Source of the DNA: Flaccisagitta enflata
Lineage: Eukaryota > Chaetognatha > Sagittoidea > Aphragmophora
DNA length: 64,000 nucleotides
Direction of reading: 5' to 3'
NCBI GenBank assembly: GCA_965153355.1
Contig: OZ231127.1
Coordinates: forward strand, 57,722,001 to 57,786,000
A program made the position numbers and the translations under genes. Of this stretch, positions 11,791 through 30,289 are shown piece after piece (position 1 is the stretch's first letter; each line of letters begins with the position of its first letter). The notes under the pieces were generated by a model that worked only from the letters and a program-made list of their open reading frames with translations, made no database searches and was not told the DNA's origin.

Positions 11791-12280
11791 AAATCAGCCC
11801 ATACTTTCAAATGCGGCAGAAGTTGTCGAGTTGTCTACATCAGAACTACGTGACTGCAATACTGCTATTAACAACACAATTCGTAGAATTTATTCGTATC
11901 AACGTTGGGAAAGCACGCGTTGCTTTCGTACAAGCTTGGGTTTTCCAAGCATTTATGACATTTTCAGTCGCAGATCTCAAAATTTCCTGAAAGGTAACCT
12001 CAATAGTCGCAATGATATTACCAAGCAATCTACTTCTCTTTTTCTATCAGAGCGAAGTAAGGAAGAATGATCCTTTATTATTATTTTTTTTCTCTCTTCT
12101 TAGTTTATAGCTGCAGTTAGTAATTGGTTTGATGTTTGTATGTCTCTGTCATTTTTTGACGAAGTAAAAGCCATTCAAAAGAAATATAGCAATAGGAAGC
12201 AGCAAAAAATTATCTTATAATGCTGTATTCTTCAATTAATTTTTAGTGTTTTAGTCGTGTGCACAAGACATTATAAACCG
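11791..12280 (+). pseudogene. 5'-truncated LINE tail inside the giant foldback
   Basis: The frame from 11797 to 12067 reads PILSNAAEVVELSTSELRDC, then NTAINNTIRRIYSYQRWEST. It is homologous to the C-terminal RT tail on the minus strand near 36.1 kb (shared DCNTAIN..R..Y...W.S...R...G..SI..IF). It begins abruptly at the end of the left foldback arm, so only the last ~90 codons and a 3' untranslated part are present. It forms the loop of the 10.03-13.31 kb foldback. Confidence 0.7.
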
Positions 12281-12990
12281 CTGTATCAGTTGGCCCAAAA
12301 TGACCAAAATAACCAAAAAATGTCATTTTATCATACCCACTGATCTTTGAAGCTTTGCCAAATCTATATGCTTTAACCTATTGACATGCCGATTGCACCA
12401 TTGGTTAGGTCTTGAACAGTAGTTTAATTTGCCCACTGATTTTTTATCATTTTCTATCTTGGAAGTGCCCAAATTATTTGACCAAAGTAGCCAAAAGGGC
12501 GAAAAAATTCACTTTTTAGCACCTGCTTCTAGAGTCTCCCAAAAATTTTGAGGGTCATATCAATCAAAAATTTTACCAGATTCAGTTAGAGCATCAAAAA
12601 CTCTTCAATTTGGTCACCAATTTCATCCAAATTTGTCCATCCAAAGCAGAGATATATAAAAAATTGTAAAAAATGTCAAAATTGACCACCAAATTCATCT
12701 GGTAATAAAACCCTCCTACCCTTCCATCTTTGAAAAACTCTCAAATCTTAACAAAAAAGGACAGCAACATGCGGATTGCACCACTGGTTAGCTCTTGAGC
12801 TCTAGTTTCATAATCTCACAGATTTTGGGTCAAATTTCAAAACCAAAGTGGCCCGATTTTGAGCCCAAAGTGACCAAATTTCAACATTTTCACCACAACC
12901 ACCTTGGAGTGGTGATAAATAAATAGAACTCGCGGTATCCAAAATTGGTCAAAAAGTTTGCCCCTGTTTTGTTTTACGTTATAAAAACAT

Positions 12991-13246
12991 AACAAGGCCA
13001 ATACCTTACAGTCGCGTGCGGTCGTTAAGACTAAGAGACTAAAAGACCAAAAGACCAAAAGACCAAAAGACTAAAAGACTAAAAGACTAAAAGACTAAAA
13101 GACCTGAAGACTAAAAAACAAAAATGATTTTGAATGACTTAAAATGATGTATAACGGCAAAAAGAGCTAAGCGTGACCGATCGACTGACAGACGGACCGA
13201 CAGACGGACAGAGCGGGTCATAGAGTCGCGTGCACGCGACTAAAAA
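12991..13246 (-). repeat. Type A element A5
   Basis: AACAAGGCCAATACCTTACA, an AAAAGACT array, a GACGGAC array, then the perfect palindrome AGTCGCGTGCACGCGACT and AAAAA. It is absent from the matching site in the left foldback arm near 10100. Confidence 0.93.
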
Positions 13247-13377
13247 TAGTAAATTCCGTCCAGGTACAGGTAGCCCGCACCCGTGAAGGGGTGAACATAC
13301 TATCTAATGGATCATCTTGCAACCCCCTCTAACCCCGCCCCGAGAACTACTCTTCGAACCTCTATTCAAAGGAGATG

Positions 13378-13446
13378 CCCAAGGCGAGGCTCGAACCCAC
13401 AACACAGTGAATAATAAGCGGACTCCCCACCACTGCGCTGCCTCCC
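13378..13446 (-). repeat. tRNA-derived sequence
   Basis: On the minus strand an A-box-like CAGCGCAGTGGTGGGGAGTC is followed 20 bases later by a B box, GGGTTCGAGCC. There is no convincing acceptor stem. It is probably a SINE head or tRNA pseudogene. Confidence 0.5.
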
Positions 13447-19346
<5,900 letters not shown>

Positions 19347-19440
19347 TGCTGAATCGGTCCTGTGCGCCCCCTTCATAATGTGACGCTCATGATTTTATTT
19401 CAAACAAGCCAATGTGCAGCTTTCTACCTTGATGGGAACC

Positions 19441-19554
19441 TTTTTAGGTGCGACAAAGCACCTCTATAACTGGCTCTGTCCGTCGGTCGGTCTGTCTGTA
19501 ACGCATTCGTTCGACGATCCACACGTCGCACCTTATTGGCCTACTTGGCCTTGT
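19441..19554 (+). repeat. Type C element C1
   Basis: TTTTT then the hairpin AGGTGC-gacaaa-GCACCT, TATAACTGGCTCTGTCCGTC, a short GTCGGTCGG array, a second GTCGCACC motif, and CTTGGCCTTGTT. Confidence 0.88.
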
Positions 19555-19790
19555 TTAGGCTCAATTTGAAATTAACAAAGAAAATAAAAGGATTTTCTTA
19601 TGGGGATTCTTAAGGGGATTTTTTCCCATTGATTTCACTGTAAACATTAAACGGGCCCTAAAAAAAGGTTCCCAACAAGCTAGAAAGCTGTGCATTGGCT
19701 CATTTGAAATGAAATTGTGAGTGTCATATTATGAAGGGGGCGCATAAGAGCGATTCAGCAAAGTCCCGGGATGCAATCGGCGAATTGTTC

Positions 19791-20205
19791 ATCGTCTTTT
19801 GGCAGAGTTGGGTGACTCAGAGGCTATAAAATTGATTCGAGAGGAGAGTCAACATGAAGACGGAAACGGAGAGCAATAAGCATATCCTTGATATCAACCA
19901 TATGATTGACATTGACCATGTGTTGGGGTTTTCACCACGAACGAAAACCTTTGATGTGCATGTTTAGTTTTTGAAGAATGGAACAACAGTCACAACCACA
20001 AGGCAAATGTTAGTAGGGAAACGTTCGGCCATTTTGGACGTTGTCGATTCATGAAGCCGGTTTAGGTTTGTTTTCCTCTTCTTCTTTCTCCCAAATTTTA
20101 GTCTGTTTTTTTTTCTCTTTGAAAAAAAAATTGGAAAAAGAGAAAAGAAGAGGAGAGAGAGAGAGAGAGAAGAAGAAGAGAGAGAGAGAGAAAATAAAAA
20201 GAAAG

Positions 20206-20215
<10 letters not shown>
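19791..20215. other. No feature seen
   Basis: Unique-looking DNA before a purine tract. Confidence 0.4.
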
Positions 20216-20289
<74 letters not shown>

Positions 20290-20340
20290 GAAAGAAAGAA
20301 AGAAAGAAAGAGAAAGAAAGAAAGAAAGAGAGAAAAAGAG
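20216..20340 (+). repeat. (GAAA)n microsatellite
   Basis: A tetranucleotide purine run preceded by GAGA and GAAGAA blocks. Confidence 0.95.
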
Positions 20341-20384
20341 AAAAGAGGCCATTAAAGATAGAAAGAATGAATGAAACAGAGCTA

Positions 20385-20651
20385 CAAAGACGAAAAAGCG
20401 CTGGATGGTCCGCGGTGCCCCAATGTTAGTGGACAGGAGGTGGTTGGAGAGGTAGCAGTCCCAAAGGAAAGGACACCCGACGCTTTCATACAGAATGCAT
20501 CTGCCACACTTGGATGGGAGCCCAAAATGTGGGTACTGAATCAGTACATGGAGTTATAATTTGCATACACGTTGCTCAGGTCGCAAAGGGAAAAAACTTG
20601 AAATTAAAACTAAAAAAGTTTGGGCCTCTGCGAGGCCAGTGCTCAAAAAGA
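20385..20651 (-). repeat. Possible type B remnant without an array (B10)
   Basis: The start AAAAGCGCTGGATGGTCCGC and the end GAGGCCAGTGCTCAAAAAG match diverged type B ends. No minisatellite lies between. Confidence 0.4.
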
Positions 20652-20815
20652 AGAGAATAGACGCTTTGAGAGCCATCGCCGCTTCTTTCTCGCACGCGTA
20701 ACAACGACCATCGTGGGACAAGGATAATGATGATGACTTTTAAAAGAAGTCACTTTACTGGGCTTTTCTCAACTTTTTTTCCTCTGTCCCTATTCAAGCT
20801 TTCGTCGTTTTCCTT

Positions 20816-20921
20816 CTTCTTCTTCTTCTTCTTCTTCTTCTTCTTCTTCTTCTTCTTCTTCTTCTTCTTCTTCTTCTTCTTCTTCTTCTTCTTCTTCTTC
20901 TCCTTCTTCTTCTTCTTTTTC
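20816..20921 (+). repeat. (TTC)n microsatellite
   Basis: About 35 TTC units. They generate the poly-Phe and poly-Glu/Lys artefact frames. Confidence 0.97.
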
Positions 20922-21179
20922 GTCATTGGCGTCATCTTTTCTGCAGCTTTTTTTCTCCTTCATTTTTCCCCTCTTCAACATCACCGACGGTGCGTGTACA
21001 TGTAAGCCCTGGGAAACTAGAAAAGGAAAACCGTGTGTGGGAACTGATGGAAGGGATATAGTTATGTTTTTTTTTTTCGTTGATTTTTTAAAAAGGGGAA
21101 GAAACTGGTGCTGTTCATGTTTAGATAATGAGACACGAAGAGATGGAACGGGAAAACACCTAAGAAGAGAAGTAGGGAA

Positions 21180-21257
21180 AATAAGGAAAAGATAACGGAA
21201 GAAAGAAAAGAAGAAAGAAAGAAAGAAAGAAAGAAGAAAGAAAGAAAGAAAGAAATA

Positions 21258-21329
<72 letters not shown>

Positions 21330-21839
21330 GCAAAAAGAAGAAAAGGAAAGAAAGAAAGAAAAGAAAGAAAGAAAAGAAAAAGAAGGAGAAAGAAAAGGAG
21401 AAAGAAAGAAAAGGAAAGAAAGAAAGAAAGAAAAAGAAAAACAAAGGATGGAAAGAAAGGAAAAAAGAAATAAAGAAAAAAGACATGGCACAGGAAAGAA
21501 AAAAATACTTAATTACATGATCAAAGAATGAATGGGGAGAAGAAAAAAGAAGGAAAGAGGGAAGAGAGGGAAGAAGGAAGGAAGCAGGGAGGAAATGAGA
21601 GACACGATATGTGACAAGAAGGCAAATAGGAATAGAAAAAGAAAGGAAGAAAGAAAGAAAGAAAGAAAGAAAGGAAAGAAAGAAAGAAAGAAAAGAGGGG
21701 AAAGAAAGGAAGAAAGAAAGAAAGGAAAGAAAGAAGGAAGAAAGGAAGAAAGGAATAAAGAAATAAATAAAGAAAAGAAAAAAAGAAAGAAAGAAAGGAA
21801 AGAGGGAAAGAAAGATGGAAAGAAAGAAAAAAAGAACAA

Positions 21840-21911
<72 letters not shown>

Positions 21912-21956
21912 AAAAAAAGAGGGAAAGAAACATGGAAAGAAAGAAAAAAAGAACGA

Positions 21957-22020
<64 letters not shown>
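21180..22020 (+). repeat. Long (GAAA)n-rich purine tract, left part
   Basis: More than 800 bp of nearly uninterrupted purines, mainly GAAA with A- and G-rich variants. It ends where type A element A6 begins. Confidence 0.95.
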
Positions 22021-22186
22021 AACAAGGCCGGATACACAGCCACGGGCCACCAGTTGCGGACGGGTGGGCAGAGGCGGATATGCGCGTTTTCCCACTTTTC
22101 GACACGTGCTGACGGACGGACGGACGGACCAACCGACGGACGGACGGACAAAGCCTCTTATAGACTTGTGTGTCCGCAACTAAAAA
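22021..22186 (-). repeat. Type A element A6 within the purine tract
   Basis: AACAAGGCCGGATACACAGC, CAGTTGCGGACGGGTGGGCA, a GACGGACGGAC array, CTCTTATAGACTTGTGTGTC and CGCAACTAAAAA. It interrupts one continuous (GAAA)n array. Confidence 0.9.
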
Positions 22187-22720
<534 letters not shown>

Positions 22721-22794
22721 CAAACGGTAAGAAGACAATATGTGATAATATGACTTTGACAAGATGGAGGAACATCGTGGATATATATTTCCTC

Positions 22795-22930
22795 ACTTTC
22801 AGACACGCGACTCTACACCTTGCCGTGTCGGTCGGTCCTTGTCCATCACATTTTTGAATTCCGAGCGGTTTTTGCATTACTGTTCCTGCCCAACCATCCG
22901 CGACTGGATTGCCGCGTATCCGGCCTTGTT
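22795..22930 (+). repeat. Type A element A7, 5' truncated
   Basis: Starts inside the hairpin (ACACGCGACTCTACACC). It belongs to a subfamily with CACATTTTTGAATTCCGAGC and ends TATCCGGCCTTGTT. Confidence 0.8.
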
Positions 22931-22939
22931 TACTTACTC

Positions 22940-23503
22940 ATGAAGCTTGAGAGGGATGATATCAGGCCTCAGTAAGCTGATTAGAGACCTGAGAGGGCTG
23001 ATATCAGGCCTGAGTAGGCTGATTTGAGGCCTGAGAGGGCTGATATCAGGCCTGAGTAGGCTGATTTAAGGACTGAGATGGCCATTTTCAGGCCGGAGTC
23101 GGCTGATTTGAGGGCTGAGATGGCCATTTTCAGGCCTAAGTAGGCTGATTTGAGGCCTGAGTGGGCTGATATCAGGCCTGAGTAGGCTGATTTGAGGCCT
23201 GAGAGGGCTGATATCAGGCCTGAGTAGACGGATTAGACGCCTGAAAGGGCTGATATCAGGCCTGAGTAGGCTGATTTGAGGCCTGAGAGGGCAAATATCA
23301 GGCCTAAGTAGGCTGATTTGAGGCCTGAGAGGGCCAATTTCAGGCCTGGGAAGGCTGATTCGAGGCCTGAGAAGGCTGATTCGAGGCCTGAGAGGGTTGA
23401 TTTCAGGCCCAGAATGGCTCAGGGGCGGGGACAGGAAAAGACGGAGAAACGAAATTGCCCTATGTGGAATCATCGGTCATCGGCCCCTCCGGGGCCGCTG
23501 CCC
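22940..23503 (+). repeat. Type B minisatellite element B2
   Basis: An array of ~20-40-bp units (GGCCTGAGAGGGCTGATATC and variants) spans ~450 bp. It ends in the palindrome GGCCCCTCCGGGGCC and GCTGCCCAAAAA. The left end is not intact. Confidence 0.85.
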
Positions 23504-23607
23504 AAAAAGGACAATCATTGAGCGCAGTGGAACTCTGTGTGAAGAGACTAATATCGGTTGAGAAAATGTGTTAACACGCTGAAAGAAACTTGAAACGGAA
23601 AAGAACA

Positions 23608-24119
23608 GGTCGCCCAAGGGCAATACGTGGTCAGCGATACCTGTTGCCCTGCTTTGCATGCATGCATGGTTGTAAATTGGAATGAGAGACAGGGCAGCGG
23701 CCTCAAAGGGGACAAAGTCCTGTAGAACACAGGGGGACTTTTGTTCGCTCGTTCGTTTGTTTGTCCATCCACCCCCCCAGACCCTCTCAGGCCTGAAATC
23801 TGCCCTCTTAGGCCTAAAATCTGCCTTCTCAGGCCTTTCAGATTCAAGGCCTGAGAGGGCAGATTTCAGGGCTGAGAAGGCAGATTCAAGGCCTGAGAGG
23901 ACAGGTTTCAGGCCTGAAAGGATCAATTTCAGGCTTGCGAGGGCAGATTCAAGGCCTGAGAGGGCAGATTTCAGGCTTGAGAAGGCAGATTTTAGGCCTA
24001 AAAGGGCAGATTTCAGGCCTGAGAGGGCCTGGGGGAGGGATGAACGGATAAACAAACAAACGAACGAACGAAAGTCCCCTGTGTTCTACAGGACTTCGTC
24101 CCCTTCGGGGCCGCTGCCC
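23608..24119 (+). repeat. Type B minisatellite element B3
   Basis: TGGTCAGCGATACC end, then GGGCAGCGGCC and GTCCTGTAGAACACAGGGGG. An array of GGCCTGAGAGGGCAGATTTC units follows, then the inverted CCCCTGTGTTCTACAGGAC, a GGGGCCGCTGCCC end and AAAAA. Confidence 0.92.
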
Positions 24120-24129
24120 AAAAACAAGT

Positions 24130-24614
24130 CATCTAAGGATCTCACATGGTCAGCGGTACCCGATGCCCTGCTTGGAATGATTAGCTGAAGAATTAGAGTG
24201 AGAGCAGGGCAGCGGCCCCAAAGGGCCGATGTCCTGTAGGACACAGGGGTAAACTTCCAGACGTCCTGTGAAGGCATATTTGAGGCCTTGTAGTAACTTT
24301 CCAAGTTATTCAATAGGAATTTTGCATTTTTTCAATTTCTCGTCAATTTACCATGTTATTCAATGGGAATTTTACATTTCTCAATATTTTCATTAATTTT
24401 CTATGTTATTCAATGGGAATCATGCAATTTTTCATTTTTTTGTAAATTTTCTATGTTATTCAATGGGAAGCTTGTATTTTGTCAATTTTCCATGTTATTC
24501 AATGGGAATTTGAGGCTTGAGAAGCTTCCGGGGGGGGGGTACGTACGGACGTACGGATGTCTGGAAATTCACCCCTGTGTCCTACAGGACATCGGCCCTT
24601 TGGGGCCGCTGCCC
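24130..24614 (+). repeat. Type B element B4 with a ~50-bp unit array
   Basis: Same flanks as B3 (GTCCTGTAGGACACAGGGG and its inverse), but the internal array is ATGTTATTCAATGGGAATTT..., unrelated to the GGCCTGA or GAGGCTCAAATC arrays of its neighbours. Confidence 0.9.
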
Positions 24615-24683
24615 AAAAAGGACTCAAAACGTGAATCTGCCTGAAAAATAATGCTTGTTTGCTTTAATTCTCTTCTATTGTCC

Positions 24684-24883
24684 TTTTTAGTCGTGTGCTA
24701 CGCGACTCTACACCCCGCTTTGTCGTTCCGTCCGTCGGTCCGTTAGTCCGTCACACTGTACTGTTTTTGGGTTTTTTTTTGCGATCTTTTGCCTCACTGC
24801 TCCTACCCAAATGATAAAGTGGCCTCAAATACAGCCCCTTCCCACCCGCACGCAACTGGGGTAGCCGTGTATCCGGCCTTTGT
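24684..24883 (+). repeat. Type A element A8
   Basis: TTTTTAGTCGTGTGCTACGC, where a G-U pair replaces one stem pair, then a CCGTCGGTCCG array, CCCACCCGCACGCAACTGGG and TATCCGGCCTTTGTT. Confidence 0.88.
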
Positions 24884-24960
24884 TGATGGTGACTTCGGTT
24901 GCTTGTCTCGGGAATAGATGTGTTTTCAATTCAATTCAATACCGACAGTAATATCCATAC

Positions 24961-24979
24961 CGGAGAGAGAGAGAGAGAA

Positions 24980-25071
<92 letters not shown>
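24961..25071 (+). repeat. (GA)n microsatellite
   Basis: Pure GA run. Confidence 0.97.
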
Positions 25072-25073
<2 letters not shown>

Positions 25074-25173
25074 CAGAAAACTAAGGAGTTGATGTGACTC
25101 AGATTTTGCAGTTTTTTGTTCTATCGAAATGGCGGTTTCGAGACTTCTATTCTTTGCCTCTCCGATCCCCCCT

Positions 25174-25869
<696 letters not shown>

Positions 25870-25871
25870 CG

Positions 25872-25912
<41 letters not shown>

Positions 25913-25913
25913 G
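25870..25913 (+). repeat. (GTT)n microsatellite
   Basis: About 14 GTT units directly followed by a partial type A start. Confidence 0.95.
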
Positions 25914-26326
25914 ACTCTACACCCCGCTATGTTGGTTGGTCGGTTGGTCGGTCGGTTGGTTGGTCGGTCGGTCTTCTAGCCTGAAGACCCAAATCCCAAC
26001 CTTGAGGCGCAAATCTCAACCTTTAGGCTCAAATCCCAGCCGTGAGGCCTAAATCTAATCCTTTAGGATTTTGGCCTTTTGGATAGGATTTGGGCCACAA
26101 GACTGGTATTTGGTTCTCGGGACTAGAATTGGGGCCTCGAAGCTGGGGGAGGGGGGGGGGGGCAGACGGAGGAGAAGGAGAAAAATTCCCCATATATGTG
26201 AAAGCATAGGTCATCAACCCCTTCGGGGCCGCTGCCCTGCTTCCCCTTCAACTTCAAGCACCACCTACTAGGGCAGGGCACGGTTACCGCTGACCATCTA
26301 ACGCTTTTGCAACTATTACTTATTCA
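25914..26326 (+). repeat. Type A fragment joined to type B element B5
   Basis: ACTCTACACCCCGCTATGTT and a GTTGGTCGG array (type A start) run into a short CTTGAGGCGCAAATCTCAAC array. The type B end GAAAGCATAGGTCATC...CCCCTTCGGGGCCGCTGCCC follows, then ACCGCTGACCATCTAACGC. Confidence 0.8.
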
Positions 26327-26329
26327 GCG

Positions 26330-26505
26330 TTTTTAGTTGCGGACACGCAACTCTATAAGAGGCTTTGTCCGTCCGTCCGTCCGTCCGTTGGTTTGTTGGT
26401 TGGTCGGTCGGTTGGTCCGTCACGCTCGAGTTGAAAAGAGGGAAAACGCGCATTTCCGCTCCTGCCCACCTGTCCGCAACTGATGGCCGTGTATCCGGCC
26501 TTGTT
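26330..26505 (+). repeat. Type A element A9
   Basis: TTTTT and the hairpin AGTTGCG-gaca-CGCAACT, a stem with paired changes relative to AGTCGCG/CGCGACT. CTATAAGAGGCTTTGTCCG, a CCGTCCG array, CTGTCCGCAACTGATGGCC and GGCCTTGTT follow. Confidence 0.9.
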
Positions 26506-26945
26506 GAGCTTTTAGAGCATACGGCTCCTGCCCAGATGCCCTAGAGACCTTCTTCAGCACTGCTCCTGCCTAACCGCACCCGACTACGGCCTTGTTTTTA
26601 TACATTTTTACTCGCAGACCCGCGACTCTACACCTTGCCGTGTCGGTCAGTATGTCGGTACGTCCGTCACATTTTTGAATTCTGAGCGGTTTTTGCATTA
26701 CTGCTCCTGCCCGACTGTCCGCGACTGGATTGCCGTGTATCCGGCCTTGTTAATTGCGTCCCACGCGAATCTAAACCCCGCTTCGTCCGTTCTGTCCATT
26801 TATCCGTCGGTCGGTCCCCATTTTGCTTTACAGCGTTTTTGAGCGTTTTGAGCTCACAGCTCCTGTCCAAATGCTCCAAAGATCTTCTCCATCACTGCCC
26901 CTGCCCATCTGAACGCGACTAGGGTAGCGGTGTATCTGGTTGTTT
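26506..26945 (+). repeat. Cluster of type A copies (fragment, A10, fragment)
   Basis: A 3' fragment ends near 26595 (ACTACGGCCTTGTT). A full copy (TTTTTACTCGCAGACCCGCG to GGCCTTGTT) spans 26605-26752. A third, hairpin-less copy runs 26753-26945. Confidence 0.82.
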
Positions 26946-27084
26946 CAAAGTCAAGTTACTTTTGAAGTGCTAGCCTGGATATGGGCTATAAAGCGTTATT
27001 ATTGCCAGATTATGCACTCCGTGTGTCTCTAAGTTTAGTTTCTAACAAGACGTTTCATTTTGTAACCCTACAAATATAAATACG

Positions 27085-27157
27085 TTACCGACCAACCAAC
27101 GAACCAACTAACCCACGGACACAGCCAGTTGTAGACAAACTTTGGCGCACCTAAAAA
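27085..27157 (-). repeat. Type C fragment C4
   Basis: Reverse strand reads TTTTTTAGGTGCGCCAAAGT, then CAACTGGCTGTGTCCGTGGG. Hairpin decayed. Confidence 0.6.
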
Positions 27158-27200
27158 AGAATCAAGTTTTTGTACATTAACTCCATTGGCCGTCTGTGGC

Positions 27201-27202
<2 letters not shown>

Positions 27203-27277
<75 letters not shown>

Positions 27278-27302
27278 GTGTGTGTGTGTGTGTTAGTGTG
27301 TA
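27203..27302 (+). repeat. (TG)n microsatellite
   Basis: TG run with a few GCG/TAG interruptions. Confidence 0.95.
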
Positions 27303-27429
27303 TGTGTTTTGACATGGAATGTTTAGATATTGTCAGTGACACCGTGTTTTATCATCTAATGTTGATGTTTAGTTACATGTTCTATTTGTTTTTAAAGGGT
27401 AAAGTTTTTAATTATTAGTTATGTTTTCA

Positions 27430-27545
27430 AATGTTTGTTTTGTAATCAAATGTTTGTTTTGTTTTTGAATGTTTGTTTTGTTTTCAAATGTTTGTTTTGT
27501 TTTCGAATGTTTGGTATGTTTTTGAATGTTTATTTTGTTTTCAAA
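27430..27545 (+). repeat. Short tandem repeat, ~19-21-bp unit
   Basis: About five copies of TTTTGTTTTCAAATGTTTG with small variations. Confidence 0.8.
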
Positions 27546-27572
27546 TGACAACTAGTTTGACAGAGAGCTAGC

Positions 27573-27706
<134 letters not shown>

Positions 27707-28262
27707 CGGACAAACAGAATCAGACCGGAAATGGACGGGGAGGAAGACGGGGCCACATTTAACCCCTCATTTTGGTGTCATTCATAGGCTGTCGGTCTCA
27801 GTCATGTCAGTTATAATCGTCTGTGCCCTCAGCATCATCGTTTTTAGGATCGTGATCATCGTTCTTATTCACGACCTAATTTTCATCGTTTTTTTCAATC
27901 TTTGTAAAAAAGGAGAAAAAAAATGAAGAAAAGGCGAAAAAAGTATTTCGCTCAGAATTCAGTAAGGAGATTTCGTTTTGGAAGCAATAAGACAATTCCT
28001 TGTGGTGATGCGGCAGATTTAGGAAGACACATTCATAGTAACTGTCACACCACTATTGCATAGAACCTAATACTCCACACTAGAGAACGGAGGTTTGCGC
28101 GAGGATCCCCCTACACACGGGTATAGTACTAAGTGAAAGCTACCGTAGCGTGGGTTTATTTTCCTCATAAGGGCTTGACGTTCCATGACGTTTCCTTAAA
28201 ACTGCGTGCATGTTATGGTAATATTCTACTCCCCAAAACAATCATAATTGAATTTTTCAGGG
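27707..28262. other. Unique DNA, no feature seen
   Basis: No gene signal recognised. Confidence 0.4.
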
Positions 28263-28330
28263 TCACGGTCCACTGTGCGACCTACCAACCGACACGGCAA
28301 GGTGTAGAGTCGCGTGTCCGCGACTAAAAA
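28263..28330 (-). repeat. Type A fragment A11
   Basis: Only the hairpin end remains: GGCAAGGTGTAGAGTCGCGT then GTCCGCGACTAAAAA. Confidence 0.8.
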
Positions 28331-28343
28331 GTGCATACCCACA

Positions 28344-28572
28344 CCATTGGATTCAGCAGAAAATTTTACCTATCCTAGACTACAAGAACAGTTCAATCAG
28401 ACAATTATTTCAGGTTTTATGGTCATTTAAAGTTTTTAAGGACAATTGTCCTAAATTTTTTTTGAGACAATTGTCCTTAAAAACTTAAAATAACTGTAAA
28501 TCCTGAAATAATTGTCTGATTGAGCTGTTTTTGTAGTGTAAGAAAGGTAAAATTTTCTGCTGAATCCAATGG
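28344..28572. mobile_element. 229-bp near-perfect foldback
   Basis: Arms CCATTGGATTCAGCAGAAAA and its complement. Further inverted blocks (GACAATTATTTCAG; GACAATTGTCC) run to the centre, so almost the whole element is a hairpin. Confidence 0.85.
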
Positions 28573-28768
28573 TCTGGCCTAGAACACTCCATATAGATGT
28601 CTTCATGCACTTTGATTTCACAACTTATTTTTTTTGGATAGCCAAATATGTTTAAAGAATTAAATATCTTTTAATTAAGTTAGATACAAAAAATGAAGTT
28701 TGGGAAATGAAATTGAAGTTACAAAAATTAATCCTCCAGTTTTAGCCGGGTTTGCTTGGAAGGTACTG

Positions 28769-28832
28769 TACATACATACATACATACATACATACATACA
28801 TACATACATACATACATACATACATACATACA
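28769..28832 (+). repeat. (CATA)n microsatellite
   Basis: About 15 ACAT units, then a CA-rich tail to 28890. Confidence 0.96.
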
Positions 28833-28979
28833 CACAAACATACAAACACACAAACACACACATACACACAGACACACGCACGCACGCGCGCATGCCCACA
28901 CATATGGAAGTGGCAGATGTGCATTTCTGTACTTTTTTACACGATTATCTGGGTCTCACTGACTAACCCATGGAGGGAC

Positions 28980-29034
28980 TCACAGACAGACAGACAACGC
29001 CTCTTATATAAAGTCGCTAGTCCATGACTAAAAA
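28980..29034 (-). repeat. Type A fragment A12
   Basis: GACAGACAGACAACGCCTCT, TATATAAAGTCGCTAGTCCA and TGACTAAAAA: the hairpin end only. Confidence 0.7.
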
Positions 29035-29304
29035 GGGGTGGATTTGGCATATATGCCTCTAGGGGCTTACTCTGTTGTAAGGTTCTGTGTAGAATTGCTT
29101 ACAAAAACTGTTTTAAATATTCTAAATTTTTTTATCAGATTCCACCATCAAGACGGGTGACAATAATGGCAAACTGACGAAAAAGTTATAGCTGAATTTT
29201 TTTTACGCCGGTTTTCCGGCATGCACCACACAATTTGGGGTTGGAATGACAAATATTTGGACGATGATCTCTTTGTAGATGTAGATCCCATAAATTACGA
29301 AGCG

Positions 29305-30116
<812 letters not shown>

Positions 30117-30289
30117 AGAATGTAATTAAAAAAGAGAAAGAACTGAAAAAAACAAAAACAATCTTACGATTTTTTTCCGGTCGGCGAGAGTCGCCTTTAC
30201 TGGTACAGTAGATGTCGTCTAGACTTGGAAATACGGGGGAGCTCATAACCTCAGTATCAGTACAGTGAGGGGACTGACATTTTGCTAAT

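Larger units (their letters stand above)
10033..13310. mobile_element. Giant foldback element, ~3.3 kb
   Basis: The left end ATTAGATAGTATGTTTACCC and the right end GGGTGAACATACTATCTAAT are inverted, and the arms stay complementary for over 500 bp. The left arm contains two tandem ~560-bp versions of the same block (10.19 and 10.76 kb). The loop is a LINE tail. Type B copy B1 sits in the left arm and type A copy A5 in the right arm, each absent from the opposite arm. Confidence 0.88.

Noticed and set aside
12991-13246. Type A as a canonical Helitron
   Set aside because: No 5' TC or 3' CTRR ends flanked by A/T in either orientation that fits the empty site. A Helentron-like (T-T insertion) reading fits better.
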